The notes below the pieces were generated by a model. It was not told where the DNA came from. It saw nothing but the letters and a program-made list of their open reading frames with translations, and made no database searches. Made by a program: the position numbers and the translations under genes. From Polaribacter reichenbachii (GTDB lineage Bacteria; Bacteroidota; Bacteroidia; Flavobacteriales; Flavobacteriaceae): DNA of 64,000 bases. This document shows, piece after piece, positions 28,227-36,482 of the stretch. The stretch lies in assembly GCF_001975665.1 (NCBI RefSeq), contig NZ_CP019419.1, forward strand, positions 3,517,501-3,581,500, in the 5' to 3' direction. Each line of letters opens with the position of its first letter. Within the stretch, counting starts at the first letter, position 1.

Positions 28227-28676
28227 ATGAAGCTGCAAAAACTCAACCTACCTACATATAATTTCAAACTCAAAAGTAGCGAAAATAAGACGCTTATTTT
28301 TGATAAATTAAGAAAAAAGTATTTTGTATTAACTCCAGAAGAATGGGTTCGTCAGCATTATGTTTCTTTTTTAATTGATAAAAAAAAATACCCAGTTTCT
28401 TTAATTGCATTAGAAAAACAATTAACCATCAATAATCGTAAAAAAAGAACAGATATCTTAGTTTTTAATGCTAATGGTGAACCAGATATTATTGTAGAAT
28501 GTAAAGCTCCGCAAATAAAAATTACACAAGCTACTTTTGATCAAATTGCACGTTATAACTTAAAGTTAAAAGCAAATTATTTAATTGTAACCAATGGTTT
28601 GCAACATTATTATTGTAAAATGGATTTTGAAAAGGAAACCTATGTTTTCTTGCAAGATATTCCTACTTATAATTAA
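28227..28676 (+). CDS. HsdR_N-like PD-(D/E)XK nuclease-fold protein
   Basis: 149 residues from the ATG at 28227. A longer ORF begins at 28104 but reads through the antisense of the GxxExxY gene, so the later start is preferred. The start 'MKLQKLNLPTYNFKLKS' and 'VLTPEEWVRQHYVSFLI' are standard. The nuclease-like core is 'RTDILVFNANGEPDIIVECKAPQ', with D and ExK in place, then 'QATFDQIARYNLKLKANYLIVTNG'. Sold in databases as 'type I restriction HsdR N-terminal domain', it is a lone small protein with no HsdM or HsdS near, kept next to holA in flavobacteria; the role is unknown. Confidence 0.83.
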   Translation: MKLQKLNLPTYNFKLKSSENKTLIFDKLRKKYFVLTPEEWVRQHYVSFLIDKKKYPVSLIALEKQLTINNRKKRTDILVFNANGEPDIIVECKAPQIKITQATFDQIARYNLKLKANYLIVTNGLQHYYCKMDFEKETYVFLQDIPTYN

Positions 28677-28722
28677 GAAAAAATTAGAACTTAACTGATT
28701 TTTTAAATGTAATTTCGCAACC

Positions 28723-29721
28723 TTGAAAACTGCAATCGTAATATTAAATTGGAATGGTCAAAAACTGTTAGAACAGTTCTTGCCATCTATCGTAAACTTT
28801 AGTATCAATGAAGCTGAAATTTACGTGGCAGATAATGCGTCTACAGATATTTCCATTTCTTTTATTAAAGCAAATTTCCCATCAGTAAAAATTATTAAAA
28901 ACGCCGTAAATGGTGGTTATGCAAAAGGTTATAATGATGCTTTGCAAAATATTGAGGCAGATATTTATTGCCTAATTAATTCTGATGTAGAAGTTACTAA
29001 AAACTGGCTCTCTCCTATTTTAGATGTTTTTAAAAGCGATGAAAAAACGGCTATTATTCAACCAAAAATTTTAGATTACAAAAACAAATCTAAATTCGAA
29101 TATGCAGGTGCTGGTGGTGGTTTTATAGATTTATATGGTTACCCTTATTGCAGAGGTCGTGTTTTTAATCATTTAGAAACAGATGAAAATCAATTTAATG
29201 ATATTTCAGAAATATTTTGGGCTTCTGGTGCTTGTTTATTTATTCGCTCAACCATTTATCATAAAATAGGTGGTTTTGATGAAGATTACTTTGCACATCA
29301 AGAAGAAATTGATTTATGTTGGAGAACTCAAAATATTGGTTATAAAGTAAAATATGTAGGTACTTCTACAATTTATCACGTTGGTGGTGCAACTTTACAA
29401 GAAACAAATCCACATAAAACCTATTTAAATTTTAGAAATAGCTTATTAAATGTGGTAAAAAATGTACCAAAAAAATGGTTTCTGTTTGTTGTTTTTTCTC
29501 GTTTGATTTTAGACGGAATCGCAGGTATCAAATTCATTTTTGAGTTAAGACCAATACATACTTGGGCAATTTTAAAAGCACATTTCAGTTTCTACGCGAA
29601 CTTTAATAAGTTCTTAAAAAAGCGTAAAAGCTTACAAAAAAAGCAAGATTACAACTTACACACAAGTATTGTTTGGCAATATTTTGTATTAGGCAGAAAA
29701 GAGTTTAAGAATTTGAGATAG
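28723..29721 (+). CDS. Family 2 glycosyltransferase
   Basis: 332 residues. GT-A fold: 'AIVILNWNGQKLLEQFLPSI', a cation-binding 'INSDVEVTKNW' near 88-98, 'SGACLFIRSTIYHKIGGFDEDYFAHQEEIDLCWR' with the catalytic ED-like acidic pair, and a C-terminal part with hydrophobic segments that may touch the membrane. It belongs with rhamnosyl-like transferases (WbbL type). Sugar and acceptor are unknown. The TTG start at 28723 is 46 bases after the HsdR_N-like gene. Confidence 0.88.
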   Translation: MKTAIVILNWNGQKLLEQFLPSIVNFSINEAEIYVADNASTDISISFIKANFPSVKIIKNAVNGGYAKGYNDALQNIEADIYCLINSDVEVTKNWLSPILDVFKSDEKTAIIQPKILDYKNKSKFEYAGAGGGFIDLYGYPYCRGRVFNHLETDENQFNDISEIFWASGACLFIRSTIYHKIGGFDEDYFAHQEEIDLCWRTQNIGYKVKYVGTSTIYHVGGATLQETNPHKTYLNFRNSLLNVVKNVPKKWFLFVVFSRLILDGIAGIKFIFELRPIHTWAILKAHFSFYANFNKFLKKRKSLQKKQDYNLHTSIVWQYFVLGRKEFKNLR

Positions 29722-29796
29722 TTTTTAGAATTTAAAAAACAAATTCTTTAAAAACTAAAACTCCCACAACTTTAAGAGCTTTGCTACTATGCAACT

Positions 29797-29841
29797 TCGA
29801 GACTTTGAAGCTTTGAGACTTTGAGACTTTGAGACTTTGAA
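29797..29841. repeat. Tandem 9-mer repeat, unit near GAGACTTTG
   Basis: After the glycosyltransferase the sequence cycles through 'CGAGACTTTGAAGCTTTGAG' and then GAGACTTTGAGACTTTGAGACTT with a nine-base period. The last three to four copies are exact and the upstream ones are worn. The stretch is in the gap between convergent genes. Confidence 0.9.
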
Positions 29842-29854
29842 ACCTAAAAAAAAA

Positions 29855-30475
29855 TTAAAGTATATCTAAACTTCCTTTACCTTCTCTAATAACTTCTGGC
29901 TCAGAATCTGTTAAATCAATAATTGTAGAAGCATAATTATCTCCATAACCTCCATCAATTACCACATCAACTAAATTACCCCATTTTTCATAAATCAATT
30001 CTGGATCTGTAGTATATTCTAAAATATCATCTTCATCTCTTATAGAAGTCGATACAATAGGATTACCTAAAGTTGATACTAAAGTTCTTGCAATATTGTT
30101 ATCTGGAATACGAATACCTACTGTTTTTCTTTTCTTGAAACCTTTTGGTAAATTATTACTACCTGGTAAAATAAACGTATATGGACCAGGTAAAGCGCGT
30201 TTTAATAGCTTAAAAGTAGGCGAATCTATTTGCTTTATATAATCTGATAAATGGCTTAAATCATTACAAACAAAAGAGAAATTAGCCTTTTCTAGCTTAA
30301 CACCCTTAATTCTCGCTATTTTTTCTAACGCTTTGGTATTTGTAATATCGCACCCTAAACCATAAACAGTATCCGTAGGGTAAATAATTAACCCACCTTT
30401 TTTAAGAATGTTTACAACCTTATCAATTTCTTTTTGATTTGGGTTCTCATTATATAATTTAATGAATTCTGCCAT
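29855..30475 (-). CDS. L-threonylcarbamoyladenylate synthase (TsaC/Sua5 family)
   Basis: 206 residues from the ATG at 30475; the frame is open a little further but the family starts near 'MAEFIKLYNENPNQ'. The YrdC motif 'KGGLIIYPTDTVYGLGCDI' and 'KKRKTVGIRIPDNNIARTLVSTLGNPIVSTSI' are diagnostic. It makes threonylcarbamoyl-AMP from threonine, bicarbonate and ATP for t6A in tRNA, the substrate of TsaD at 23353. Length fits YwlC/YrdC rather than Sua5 with its extra domain. No operon partner on the same strand within 70 bases except the response regulator, from which it is parted by a terminator. Confidence 0.9.
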   Translation of the reverse strand: MAEFIKLYNENPNQKEIDKVVNILKKGGLIIYPTDTVYGLGCDITNTKALEKIARIKGVKLEKANFSFVCNDLSHLSDYIKQIDSPTFKLLKRALPGPYTFILPGSNNLPKGFKKRKTVGIRIPDNNIARTLVSTLGNPIVSTSIRDEDDILEYTTDPELIYEKWGNLVDVVIDGGYGDNYASTIIDLTDSEPEVIREGKGSLDIL

Positions 30476-30488
30476 ATTATAAAAATAC

Positions 30489-30518
30489 AAAAAAACTCAA
30501 CTTAATACAAAGTTGAGT
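30489..30518 (-). terminator. Terminator after the response-regulator gene
   Basis: On the minus strand ACTCAACTT, a six-base loop and AAGTTGAGT form a nine-base-pair stem followed by seven Ts. It lies between the response regulator stop (30546) and the TsaC-like start (30475). Confidence 0.88.
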
Positions 30519-30545
30519 CTGTTTTTGTGGAAGTAATTCTCTTAT

Positions 30546-31247
30546 TTATGATTTATCAACCAATCTAAATCCTTCTCCATGAATATTTAAAATTTCAACA
30601 TTTTCGTCTTCTTTTAAATACTTACGTAATTTTGCGATGTAAACATCCATACTTCTAGAAGTAAAATAATTATCATCTCTCCAAATTTTGGTAAGTGCTA
30701 ATTCTCTTGGCATTAAATCGTTTTTATGAATGGCTAGCATTCTTAACAATTTACTTTCTTTTGGCGATAATTTGCTTGGCTCACCCTCTTTACCAATAGA
30801 TAAATGACGTAATTTAGAATTAAAGAAAAAAGAACCAATTTCAAACTCAAATTGTTCTGATTCAGCAGATTTATCTGTTTCTTTACGCTGTAAAATTGCT
30901 TTAATTTTATGCAATAAAACTTCAGAATCAAAAGGTTTGTTTAAATAATCATCTGCACCAACTGCATAACCTTTTAAAACATCTTCTTTTAATGTTTTAG
31001 CGGTTAAAAAAATAATTGGCACTTCTTTGTTTGTAGTTCTAATATCTTGTGCTAAAGAAAAACCATCTTTTCGAGGCATCATTACATCTAAAATACAAAG
31101 ATCAAAATCGCTGTTTTTAAACATAATTAAACCTTCTATACCATCTTTTGCATGCGTAACGTTATAATCGTTTAACGCTAAATAATCTTTTAAGACTGTT
31201 CCGAAATTTGGATCATCTTCGACTAATAAAATCTTTTTACTTCCCAT
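30546..31247 (-). CDS. OmpR/PhoB-family response regulator
   Basis: 233 residues. The receiver domain (1-120) has the acid pocket EDD at 10-12, phospho-acceptor D54 (CILDVMMPRKDG) and the lysine in 'NKPFD'. The winged-helix output domain (about 135-230) shows 'LSPKESKLLRMLAIHKNDLMPRE' and 'SRSMDVYIAKLRKYLKED'. It is 10 bases after its histidine kinase. The pair resembles RprX/RprY of Bacteroides; what it controls is unknown. Confidence 0.94.
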   Translation of the reverse strand: MGSKKILLVEDDPNFGTVLKDYLALNDYNVTHAKDGIEGLIMFKNSDFDLCILDVMMPRKDGFSLAQDIRTTNKEVPIIFLTAKTLKEDVLKGYAVGADDYLNKPFDSEVLLHKIKAILQRKETDKSAESEQFEFEIGSFFFNSKLRHLSIGKEGEPSKLSPKESKLLRMLAIHKNDLMPRELALTKIWRDDNYFTSRSMDVYIAKLRKYLKEDENVEILNIHGEGFRLVDKS

Positions 31248-31257
31248 TTTTAAACTT

Positions 31258-32826
31258 TTAAATTAAAGGTAATTTCACTGTAAATATGCTTCCTTTTCCT
31301 TTTTCACTTTCAACAAACACTGTACCATGGTGTTTTTCTACAATTTCTTTAACATAGGCTAAGCCTAAACCATGACCTTTTACATCATGGACATTTCCTT
31401 TTTGTTCTCTATAAAATTTATCAAAAACATTTTTTTGAACGTTTTTGCTCATTCCTATTCCTTGGTCTTTTATTTTAACAATAAAAAACTTATTAGTACT
31501 TTGTGTATACACATCTATTATTGGTGCGCCTACTGTATATTTAATTCCGTTTTCTAAAATATTTACGAAAACATTGGTTAAATGAAACTCATTACCAGAT
31601 ATCTCAGAAACAATTGCTTCAAAATGGGTATGTAAAGTTCCATTTCTATCTTTTATTAATAAACTAATGTGATTCATTGCATCTTCTATCACATCATGAA
31701 TATCGATAACACTTTTACTTATATCTAATTGATTTTTTTCTAACCTAGAGATTCGTAAAACATTTTCTACTTGCGTATGCATTCTTTTATTTTCGTCTCT
31801 AATCATATTAATGTAACGCAAAACTTTTTCGTTATCACTAATAATTTTTGGGTTTTTAATAGAATCTAAAGCCAAATTAATTGTTGCAATTGGCGTTTTA
31901 AATTCGTGTGTCATATTATTAATAAAATCAGTTTTAATTTCTGATATTTTTTTCTGTTTTGTTAATTGATATAATGAACTAGAAAAAGCAATAATTATTA
32001 TAAAAATAAAAAATAAAGACAGTAATAATATATTAGAAATACCTGATAAAATATGCTTATTTTTGAACGGAAACGAAATATATAATAAGTATTCTGGATT
32101 ACCTTCACCATCACTAAATAAAGGATATTTAATACTATCATCCTTATTTATCGTATAATAACCAGATTTTAATTTTGTTGCTAAACCATCATTACTATAT
32201 ACACCATATTTAAAATCTAAATTGATATTTCTTTTTTGTAACTCGTCTTTTATTGTTTCATTTAACTCTCTATTACTAACTCTACTATGAATTGGTTTAG
32301 TTTGTATAAACTCTTTAAAAATTAATTCAAACTCACTTTTTTCTATACTTTTTAATCTAGATGTAAAAGAATATCTTTTTTCGTCTATTGAAGAAAATAG
32401 GTTATCTGGACCTTTGATTAATTTTGATTGAAAAAAATCGTTTTTGCCAGTAATTCTTTTAACGATAATACTATCATTATCTAAAAAATCAGTAGGCATT
32501 TTAAAATTTTCTTCTAAAATTGTACCTCCATATGTGAATTTTTCATTGGTTGTTGTATCTATTTCTTGAAATAGAAAATTTTTAATTTGGGCCTCATCTG
32601 CAAGTACCGTATTTTCTAAAATGCCTTGATATTTCTTTTGTAAAGAAGCTCTTTCATTTTCATTAATTCTTTCGGCAACACTACCCAAAGAGATCTGAAC
32701 ATCGTTCTTAAATTGTTCGCGCCTACTTTCTACGGCATTGTTAATCCAATAGAGCTGAACAGCAATAATTCCTATTAAAGAAATACTCATTAAAATAACA
32801 ATAAGCACAAACATTTTTTTGCCCAT
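31258..32826 (-). CDS. Sensor histidine kinase, membrane-bound
   Basis: 522 residues. Two membrane segments (about 6-28 and 263-284) frame a periplasmic domain of about 235 residues with no recognisable sensor fold. The kinase core follows: H-box NNMTHEFKTPIA with H307, N-box FVNILENGIKYT, G1 IKDQGIGMS and G2 GHGLGLAYVKEIVEKHHG. It phosphorylates the regulator encoded ten bases downstream. A TAACTTTG lies only four bases before the ATG, so its message may have almost no leader. Confidence 0.93.
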   Translation of the reverse strand: MGKKMFVLIVILMSISLIGIIAVQLYWINNAVESRREQFKNDVQISLGSVAERINENERASLQKKYQGILENTVLADEAQIKNFLFQEIDTTTNEKFTYGGTILEENFKMPTDFLDNDSIIVKRITGKNDFFQSKLIKGPDNLFSSIDEKRYSFTSRLKSIEKSEFELIFKEFIQTKPIHSRVSNRELNETIKDELQKRNINLDFKYGVYSNDGLATKLKSGYYTINKDDSIKYPLFSDGEGNPEYLLYISFPFKNKHILSGISNILLLSLFFIFIIIIAFSSSLYQLTKQKKISEIKTDFINNMTHEFKTPIATINLALDSIKNPKIISDNEKVLRYINMIRDENKRMHTQVENVLRISRLEKNQLDISKSVIDIHDVIEDAMNHISLLIKDRNGTLHTHFEAIVSEISGNEFHLTNVFVNILENGIKYTVGAPIIDVYTQSTNKFFIVKIKDQGIGMSKNVQKNVFDKFYREQKGNVHDVKGHGLGLAYVKEIVEKHHGTVFVESEKGKGSIFTVKLPLI

Positions 32827-32938
32827 AAATCAAAGTTAAGTCATTAAAAAATTGCATTTCGCGTTTTTAACGTTGATTAACAAAAAAGAAAGAATTTTAA
32901 GAGTAATTTAACAATAACCTTGCAAATAAAGTAACGTA

Positions 32939-33529
32939 TTAAGTATTTAGTGTTAAAATACTATGGATTTTACTCACTTGACTTTTAGTATCGTCAAGCT
33001 TTTCGTTATAAATAATGTAATTAGATTGAAACATTTTTTTTTGGTCATTCCACTGATTCTTCATCCTGTTTAAAACTTCTTTTTTGGTTGAAGAATCTCT
33101 TGCAATAACTCGATTAATTTTAGTATCTAAATCCGCATAAACCGTTATTATAATATCGCAATTTAAACTACTTTTACTTTCGAATAAGATTGCATTCTCA
33201 TAAATAATGTAATCTTTATCATTATTTTTATTGACAAATTCCTGAAAGTGCTTTTTTACTTCTGGATGCACAATTGCATTTAATTCTGATAATTTTTCTT
33301 TGTCTTTAAATACTATATCAGCAATGTATTTTCTATTTAAAATATTATCTTTATAAGAATTTTCACCAAAATTGTTAATTAATTTCTGTTTTATAATTCC
33401 TGATGAATTCATCAACTTTTTTGCTTCAACATCAGCAATATAAATGGCAACATTATTATTTTCTGCAAAGAATTTTGCCACTGTAGTTTTACCACTACCA
33501 ATACCACCAGTTAAACCAACAATTTTCAT
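32939..33529 (-). CDS. coaE: Dephospho-CoA kinase
   Basis: 196 residues. Walker A GLTGGIGSGKTT at 5-16, followed by 'IADVEAKKLM' and 'LNAIVHPEV', then 'ARDSSTKKEVLNRMKNQ' as lid. It does the last step of CoA synthesis in the cytosol. The gene begins on the base after the cdaR/YbbR stop, so they are translationally linked. Confidence 0.95.
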   Translation of the reverse strand: MKIVGLTGGIGSGKTTVAKFFAENNNVAIYIADVEAKKLMNSSGIIKQKLINNFGENSYKDNILNRKYIADIVFKDKEKLSELNAIVHPEVKKHFQEFVNKNNDKDYIIYENAILFESKSSLNCDIIITVYADLDTKINRVIARDSSTKKEVLNRMKNQWNDQKKMFQSNYIIYNEKLDDTKSQVSKIHSILTLNT

Positions 33530-34468
33530 TTATTTTTGAATTAAGAAATCAATTTTAGTAGGTGTAATTTTAATATTCTTTAAGAAATCTGGTTTCGAAA
33601 TTACTTTCGGAATTAAATATCCCAAATTATTTTTCTCTGCCAAAGCATAATCGCACTCAATAACAAATGAAGATGCAGATACTTTAGAAAAATTAGACAA
33701 AGCAACCACAAACACCACTTCAATACTTTCTGTTAAAGTGGTTAAATTAGTATTGTCTGGTAAATTAACAATTACAAAAGGTACTTTTAGCGTACCTTCT
33801 GTAAACTTATCTACTTTTCCAGAAATTGTTGCTTTTTTTACCTTATATTTTAAATTATTACTTTTTAAAGGATTCAAAATTTTGACTTCTTTGCTAAAAT
33901 CAGTTTTTACATCTTTTAATATTAACTTACTTAATTTAAGATGATTAATGTTTTTTACTTGAGATTCGGGACCAGAAATAACAATAGAATCTGGCTGATA
34001 ACTCACTTCTTCTAAAAGATCGTAACCAATATGATAATTAATTTCTAGATCGGGTTGTAAAGCTACTTTTTTAGAGGATAAAATTCCTAGATCTAAATAA
34101 ATAGTATCTTGAATAATTTCTTGCAGTTCTACACCAGAAATTAGTTGCTTCTGAATTTTTAAAGATTGATTTCTAGGTAAAAAATAAAACTTAGCATTGT
34201 TTTTTCTTTTTAATCTAGATGCATCTAAATTAATTTTTTTATTTCTAATTTTAGATCTTAATATCTTAAAACCTGTAGCTTTTACAGCAATATCTATTTC
34301 TTTTATTGGGGTTTCTTGCAACAATTTATCTTGTGCAATATTTGTATAATTTACAGCAAAAGTAACTACAGAAGTATATTCTTTAGAAAAGGTAATTAAT
34401 AACCAAATTAATGATGAGATGATTAAAAAGGTTATAAATGTTTTCGGTATTTTCTTTGTAGTTTTCAC
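33530..34468 (-). CDS. YbbR-domain protein (CdaR-like)
   Basis: 312 residues. A basic start and one membrane segment (about 12-29) precede three or four weak YbbR-type beta repeats, e.g. 'IDIAVKATGFKILRSKIRNKKINLDASRL' and 'PDSIVISGPESQVKNINHLKL'. In Firmicutes CdaR regulates the cyclic-di-AMP synthase CdaA; here CdaA is not next to it, and the place between yajC and coaE is the flavobacterial arrangement. The domain is outside the cytoplasm. Confidence 0.8.
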   Translation of the reverse strand: MKTTKKIPKTFITFLIISSLIWLLITFSKEYTSVVTFAVNYTNIAQDKLLQETPIKEIDIAVKATGFKILRSKIRNKKINLDASRLKRKNNAKFYFLPRNQSLKIQKQLISGVELQEIIQDTIYLDLGILSSKKVALQPDLEINYHIGYDLLEEVSYQPDSIVISGPESQVKNINHLKLSKLILKDVKTDFSKEVKILNPLKSNNLKYKVKKATISGKVDKFTEGTLKVPFVIVNLPDNTNLTTLTESIEVVFVVALSNFSKVSASSFVIECDYALAEKNNLGYLIPKVISKPDFLKNIKITPTKIDFLIQK

Positions 34469-34516
34469 CTATAAATTAAATTTAATGCAATCTACTGAAA
34501 AAGCTTGTAAACAAAA

Positions 34517-34554
34517 AAAATGAGCTTTATCTAATTAAAGAAAAAGCTCATTTT
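34517..34554 (-). terminator. Terminator after yajC
   Basis: On the minus strand AAAATGAGCTTT pairs with AAAGCTCATTTT, 12 base pairs around a 14-base loop, and the second arm runs into eight Ts. It separates nusB-DUF1573-yajC from cdaR-coaE. Confidence 0.88.
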
Positions 34555-34572
34555 AAAATATTTTATTAGATA

Positions 34573-34866
34573 TTATTTTGTAGCTGGTGCTGCATATTTT
34601 TTACTCATTTCCATAGAAATTGCAGAACGTTCAAATTTAATTTTTCCTGCTCCAGTTTCTAAAGTAATGGTATTATCATTAGCATTTATCTCGATAATTT
34701 TACCGTGAATACCACTAGTGGTAATAACTTTGGCTCCTTTTTTAATTTCCGCTTGAAAAGCCTTTTCTTTCTTTTGACGGTTAATTTGTGGTCTTAAAAT
34801 AAAAAAATATAAGACGATAAACATTGCCACGAATGGCAACATACTTGCTAATGTTCCTGAATCCAT
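34573..34866 (-). CDS. yajC: Preprotein translocase subunit YajC
   Basis: 97 residues. One membrane segment (LASMLPFVAMFIVLYFFILRP, about 6-26) and then a small basic domain with 'INRQKKEKAFQAEIKKGAKVITTSGIHGKIIEI', the YajC signature. It binds SecDF in the inner membrane. It sits 13 bases after the DUF1573 gene, the usual order downstream of nusB. Confidence 0.95.
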   Translation of the reverse strand: MDSGTLASMLPFVAMFIVLYFFILRPQINRQKKEKAFQAEIKKGAKVITTSGIHGKIIEINANDNTITLETGAGKIKFERSAISMEMSKKYAAPATK

Positions 34867-34879
34867 TATAAAAATTAAA

Positions 34880-35344
34880 TTATGATTTTACTTTTGGTGT
34901 TACCATACCTTTAAGAGTTAAAATCTCTCTTCCTGTTTCGGTATTTGTGATTAAAGTAATATTTTTTTGTTGTCTATTTCTTTTACCACTAGTATTAAAT
35001 CTTACTTGAATGTTTTCAGTTTCTCCTGGTTTAATTGGTTTTTTAGGCCAAACAGGTACTGTACAACCACAAGTTACTTTTGCATCTGTAATAATTAAAT
35101 CTGTTTTACCAGAGTTAGTTACTTTAAAAACAGTTTCTACAATTTCACCTTCGTTTACAGTTCCAAAATCAAATTCTTTATTTTCGAAAGCAATTGAAGC
35201 TGCTCCTTTTTTAATAGCTACATCTCTAGATTTTGCTACTTCTAAATTCTCTTTATTAATCTTTGCACTAGGGTTTGCTTTATCACAAGAAATATATAAA
35301 CTTGATGAAACTACGAATGCGAATAAAATTGTTATTTTTCTCAT
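34880..35344 (-). CDS. DUF1573 lipoprotein
   Basis: 154 residues. Lipobox with C20 (SSSLYISC). The remainder is a DUF1573 (Ig/ASPM-SPD-2-Hydin-like) domain: 'FENKEFDFGTVNEGEIVETVFKVTNSGKTDLIITDAKVTCGCTVPVWPKKPIKPGE', with the conserved CGC motif. Periplasmic or surface lipoprotein of unknown role, kept between nusB and yajC. Confidence 0.9.
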   Translation of the reverse strand: MRKITILFAFVVSSSLYISCDKANPSAKINKENLEVAKSRDVAIKKGAASIAFENKEFDFGTVNEGEIVETVFKVTNSGKTDLIITDAKVTCGCTVPVWPKKPIKPGETENIQVRFNTSGKRNRQQKNITLITNTETGREILTLKGMVTPKVKS

Positions 35345-35395
35345 AATTCTTAAAATTTGGGTAAAAATAATAAATAATTGTTTAAAAGGAGCGTT

Positions 35396-36334
35396 TTACA
35401 GTAATCCTCTACCTATTTTAACAATTCTTTTTTCTTTTGTAAACTCTTTAGATATTTTATCTAAAACACCATTTATAAAATAACTACTTTTTGTAGTTGA
35501 GTAATCTTTAGCTATTTCTATAAACTCGTTAATAGTTACTCTTACTGGTATAGAAGGGAAACTTACAAACTCTGTAATTGCCATTTTAATTAAGATCATG
35601 TCTATATCTGCAATTCTATCAGTTTCCCAATTTGGTGTTTTTGCAGTAATATCTTCTTCGTAAGTTTTGTGTTTTAAAACTGTTTTCCTGAACAATTTAG
35701 ACACAAACTCTTCATCATCTTTATCTTTATACAATCTACTTAGTATAAAAGTTTTGTCTAATTTACATTTACTAAGAGTCTTAACAACCCAAGTATTTAC
35801 AAACGGAATATCATCTACCCAAGAAATCATTTTATCTTCATAATACTCTGCTAACTTTTCGTTAGGAGCAACAATTTCTTTAAAAAAGTCGATAACAAAA
35901 GCTTTGTCTACTTTAAAAGAATCATCAACAGTATTTAAATATTTCTTGTATAAATCACTTTTCTGTAATTCATCAAAAATAATTTTTACATATTCATCAT
36001 CTAACTCCCAGTTATCTAGTTTATTTAACTCAACATAACCTTCTAAACTTACACTCTCTGTAAGTTGATTGATTAGTTTATTGTCTATAAATTTAGTATT
36101 TGGCTTTAAATCTGCTTGAGTAGCAAGAATTTTCTTTTTAGAAAGCGCTATTTTTTTGGCTGCCAGTTTTTGAACTTCAATTAATAATTGAAAATTTAAA
36201 ACGTACAAATCGTACATTTTTAGAATACTGTGCTTTAAAAACTTCTCTTCTCTAATAATATCATCATTATGAGATTGTTGTATAGCATACACAGATTGCA
36301 TTACTTTAACTCGAATATGTCTTCTGTTAATCAT
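35396..36334 (-). CDS. nusB: Transcription antitermination factor NusB
   Basis: 312 residues from the ATG at 36334 (MINRRHIRVKVMQSVYA). The frame is open to 36373 but that part covers its own -7 box. Length is double that of E. coli NusB, as in other Bacteroidota: an extra helical region of about 170 residues precedes the NusB core, where 'DRIADIDMILIKMAITEFVSFPSIPVRVTINEFIEIAKDYSTTKSSYFINGVLDKI' is seen. It binds boxA RNA with NusE in rRNA antitermination. Confidence 0.93.
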   Translation of the reverse strand: MINRRHIRVKVMQSVYAIQQSHNDDIIREEKFLKHSILKMYDLYVLNFQLLIEVQKLAAKKIALSKKKILATQADLKPNTKFIDNKLINQLTESVSLEGYVELNKLDNWELDDEYVKIIFDELQKSDLYKKYLNTVDDSFKVDKAFVIDFFKEIVAPNEKLAEYYEDKMISWVDDIPFVNTWVVKTLSKCKLDKTFILSRLYKDKDDEEFVSKLFRKTVLKHKTYEEDITAKTPNWETDRIADIDMILIKMAITEFVSFPSIPVRVTINEFIEIAKDYSTTKSSYFINGVLDKISKEFTKEKRIVKIGRGLL

Positions 36335-36370
36335 TGTAAAGAACTTAAAATAGCTTTTTAATTTGCTTTG

Positions 36371-36378
36371 CAAAAATA
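36371..36378 (-). promoter_or_regulatory. -7 box (TATTTTTG) for nusB
   Basis: Minus-strand TATTTTTG matches TAnnTTTG, 36 bases before the chosen nusB ATG, which argues against the longer start at 36373. Confidence 0.5.
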
Positions 36379-36482
36379 GTATTAATTTAGTTTCTCAACA
36401 TTACTTTTTTAATTCTTTTTTAAGAAAATATATCTTTCTGATTCTCGTATATTCGTGCTTTATTTTTAATTCAATATCTCTT

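Noticed and set aside
28227..28676. Type I restriction system
   Set aside because: The protein is only a short HsdR_N-like domain with no helicase, HsdM or HsdS; kept beside holA in relatives.
29721..29755. Terminator after the glycosyltransferase
   Set aside because: AGAATTT/AAATTCT stem is short with a bulge and no T-tract.
35010..35483. Plus-strand ORF of 157 codons
   Set aside because: Antisense to DUF1573 and the nusB end; both of those have clear families.
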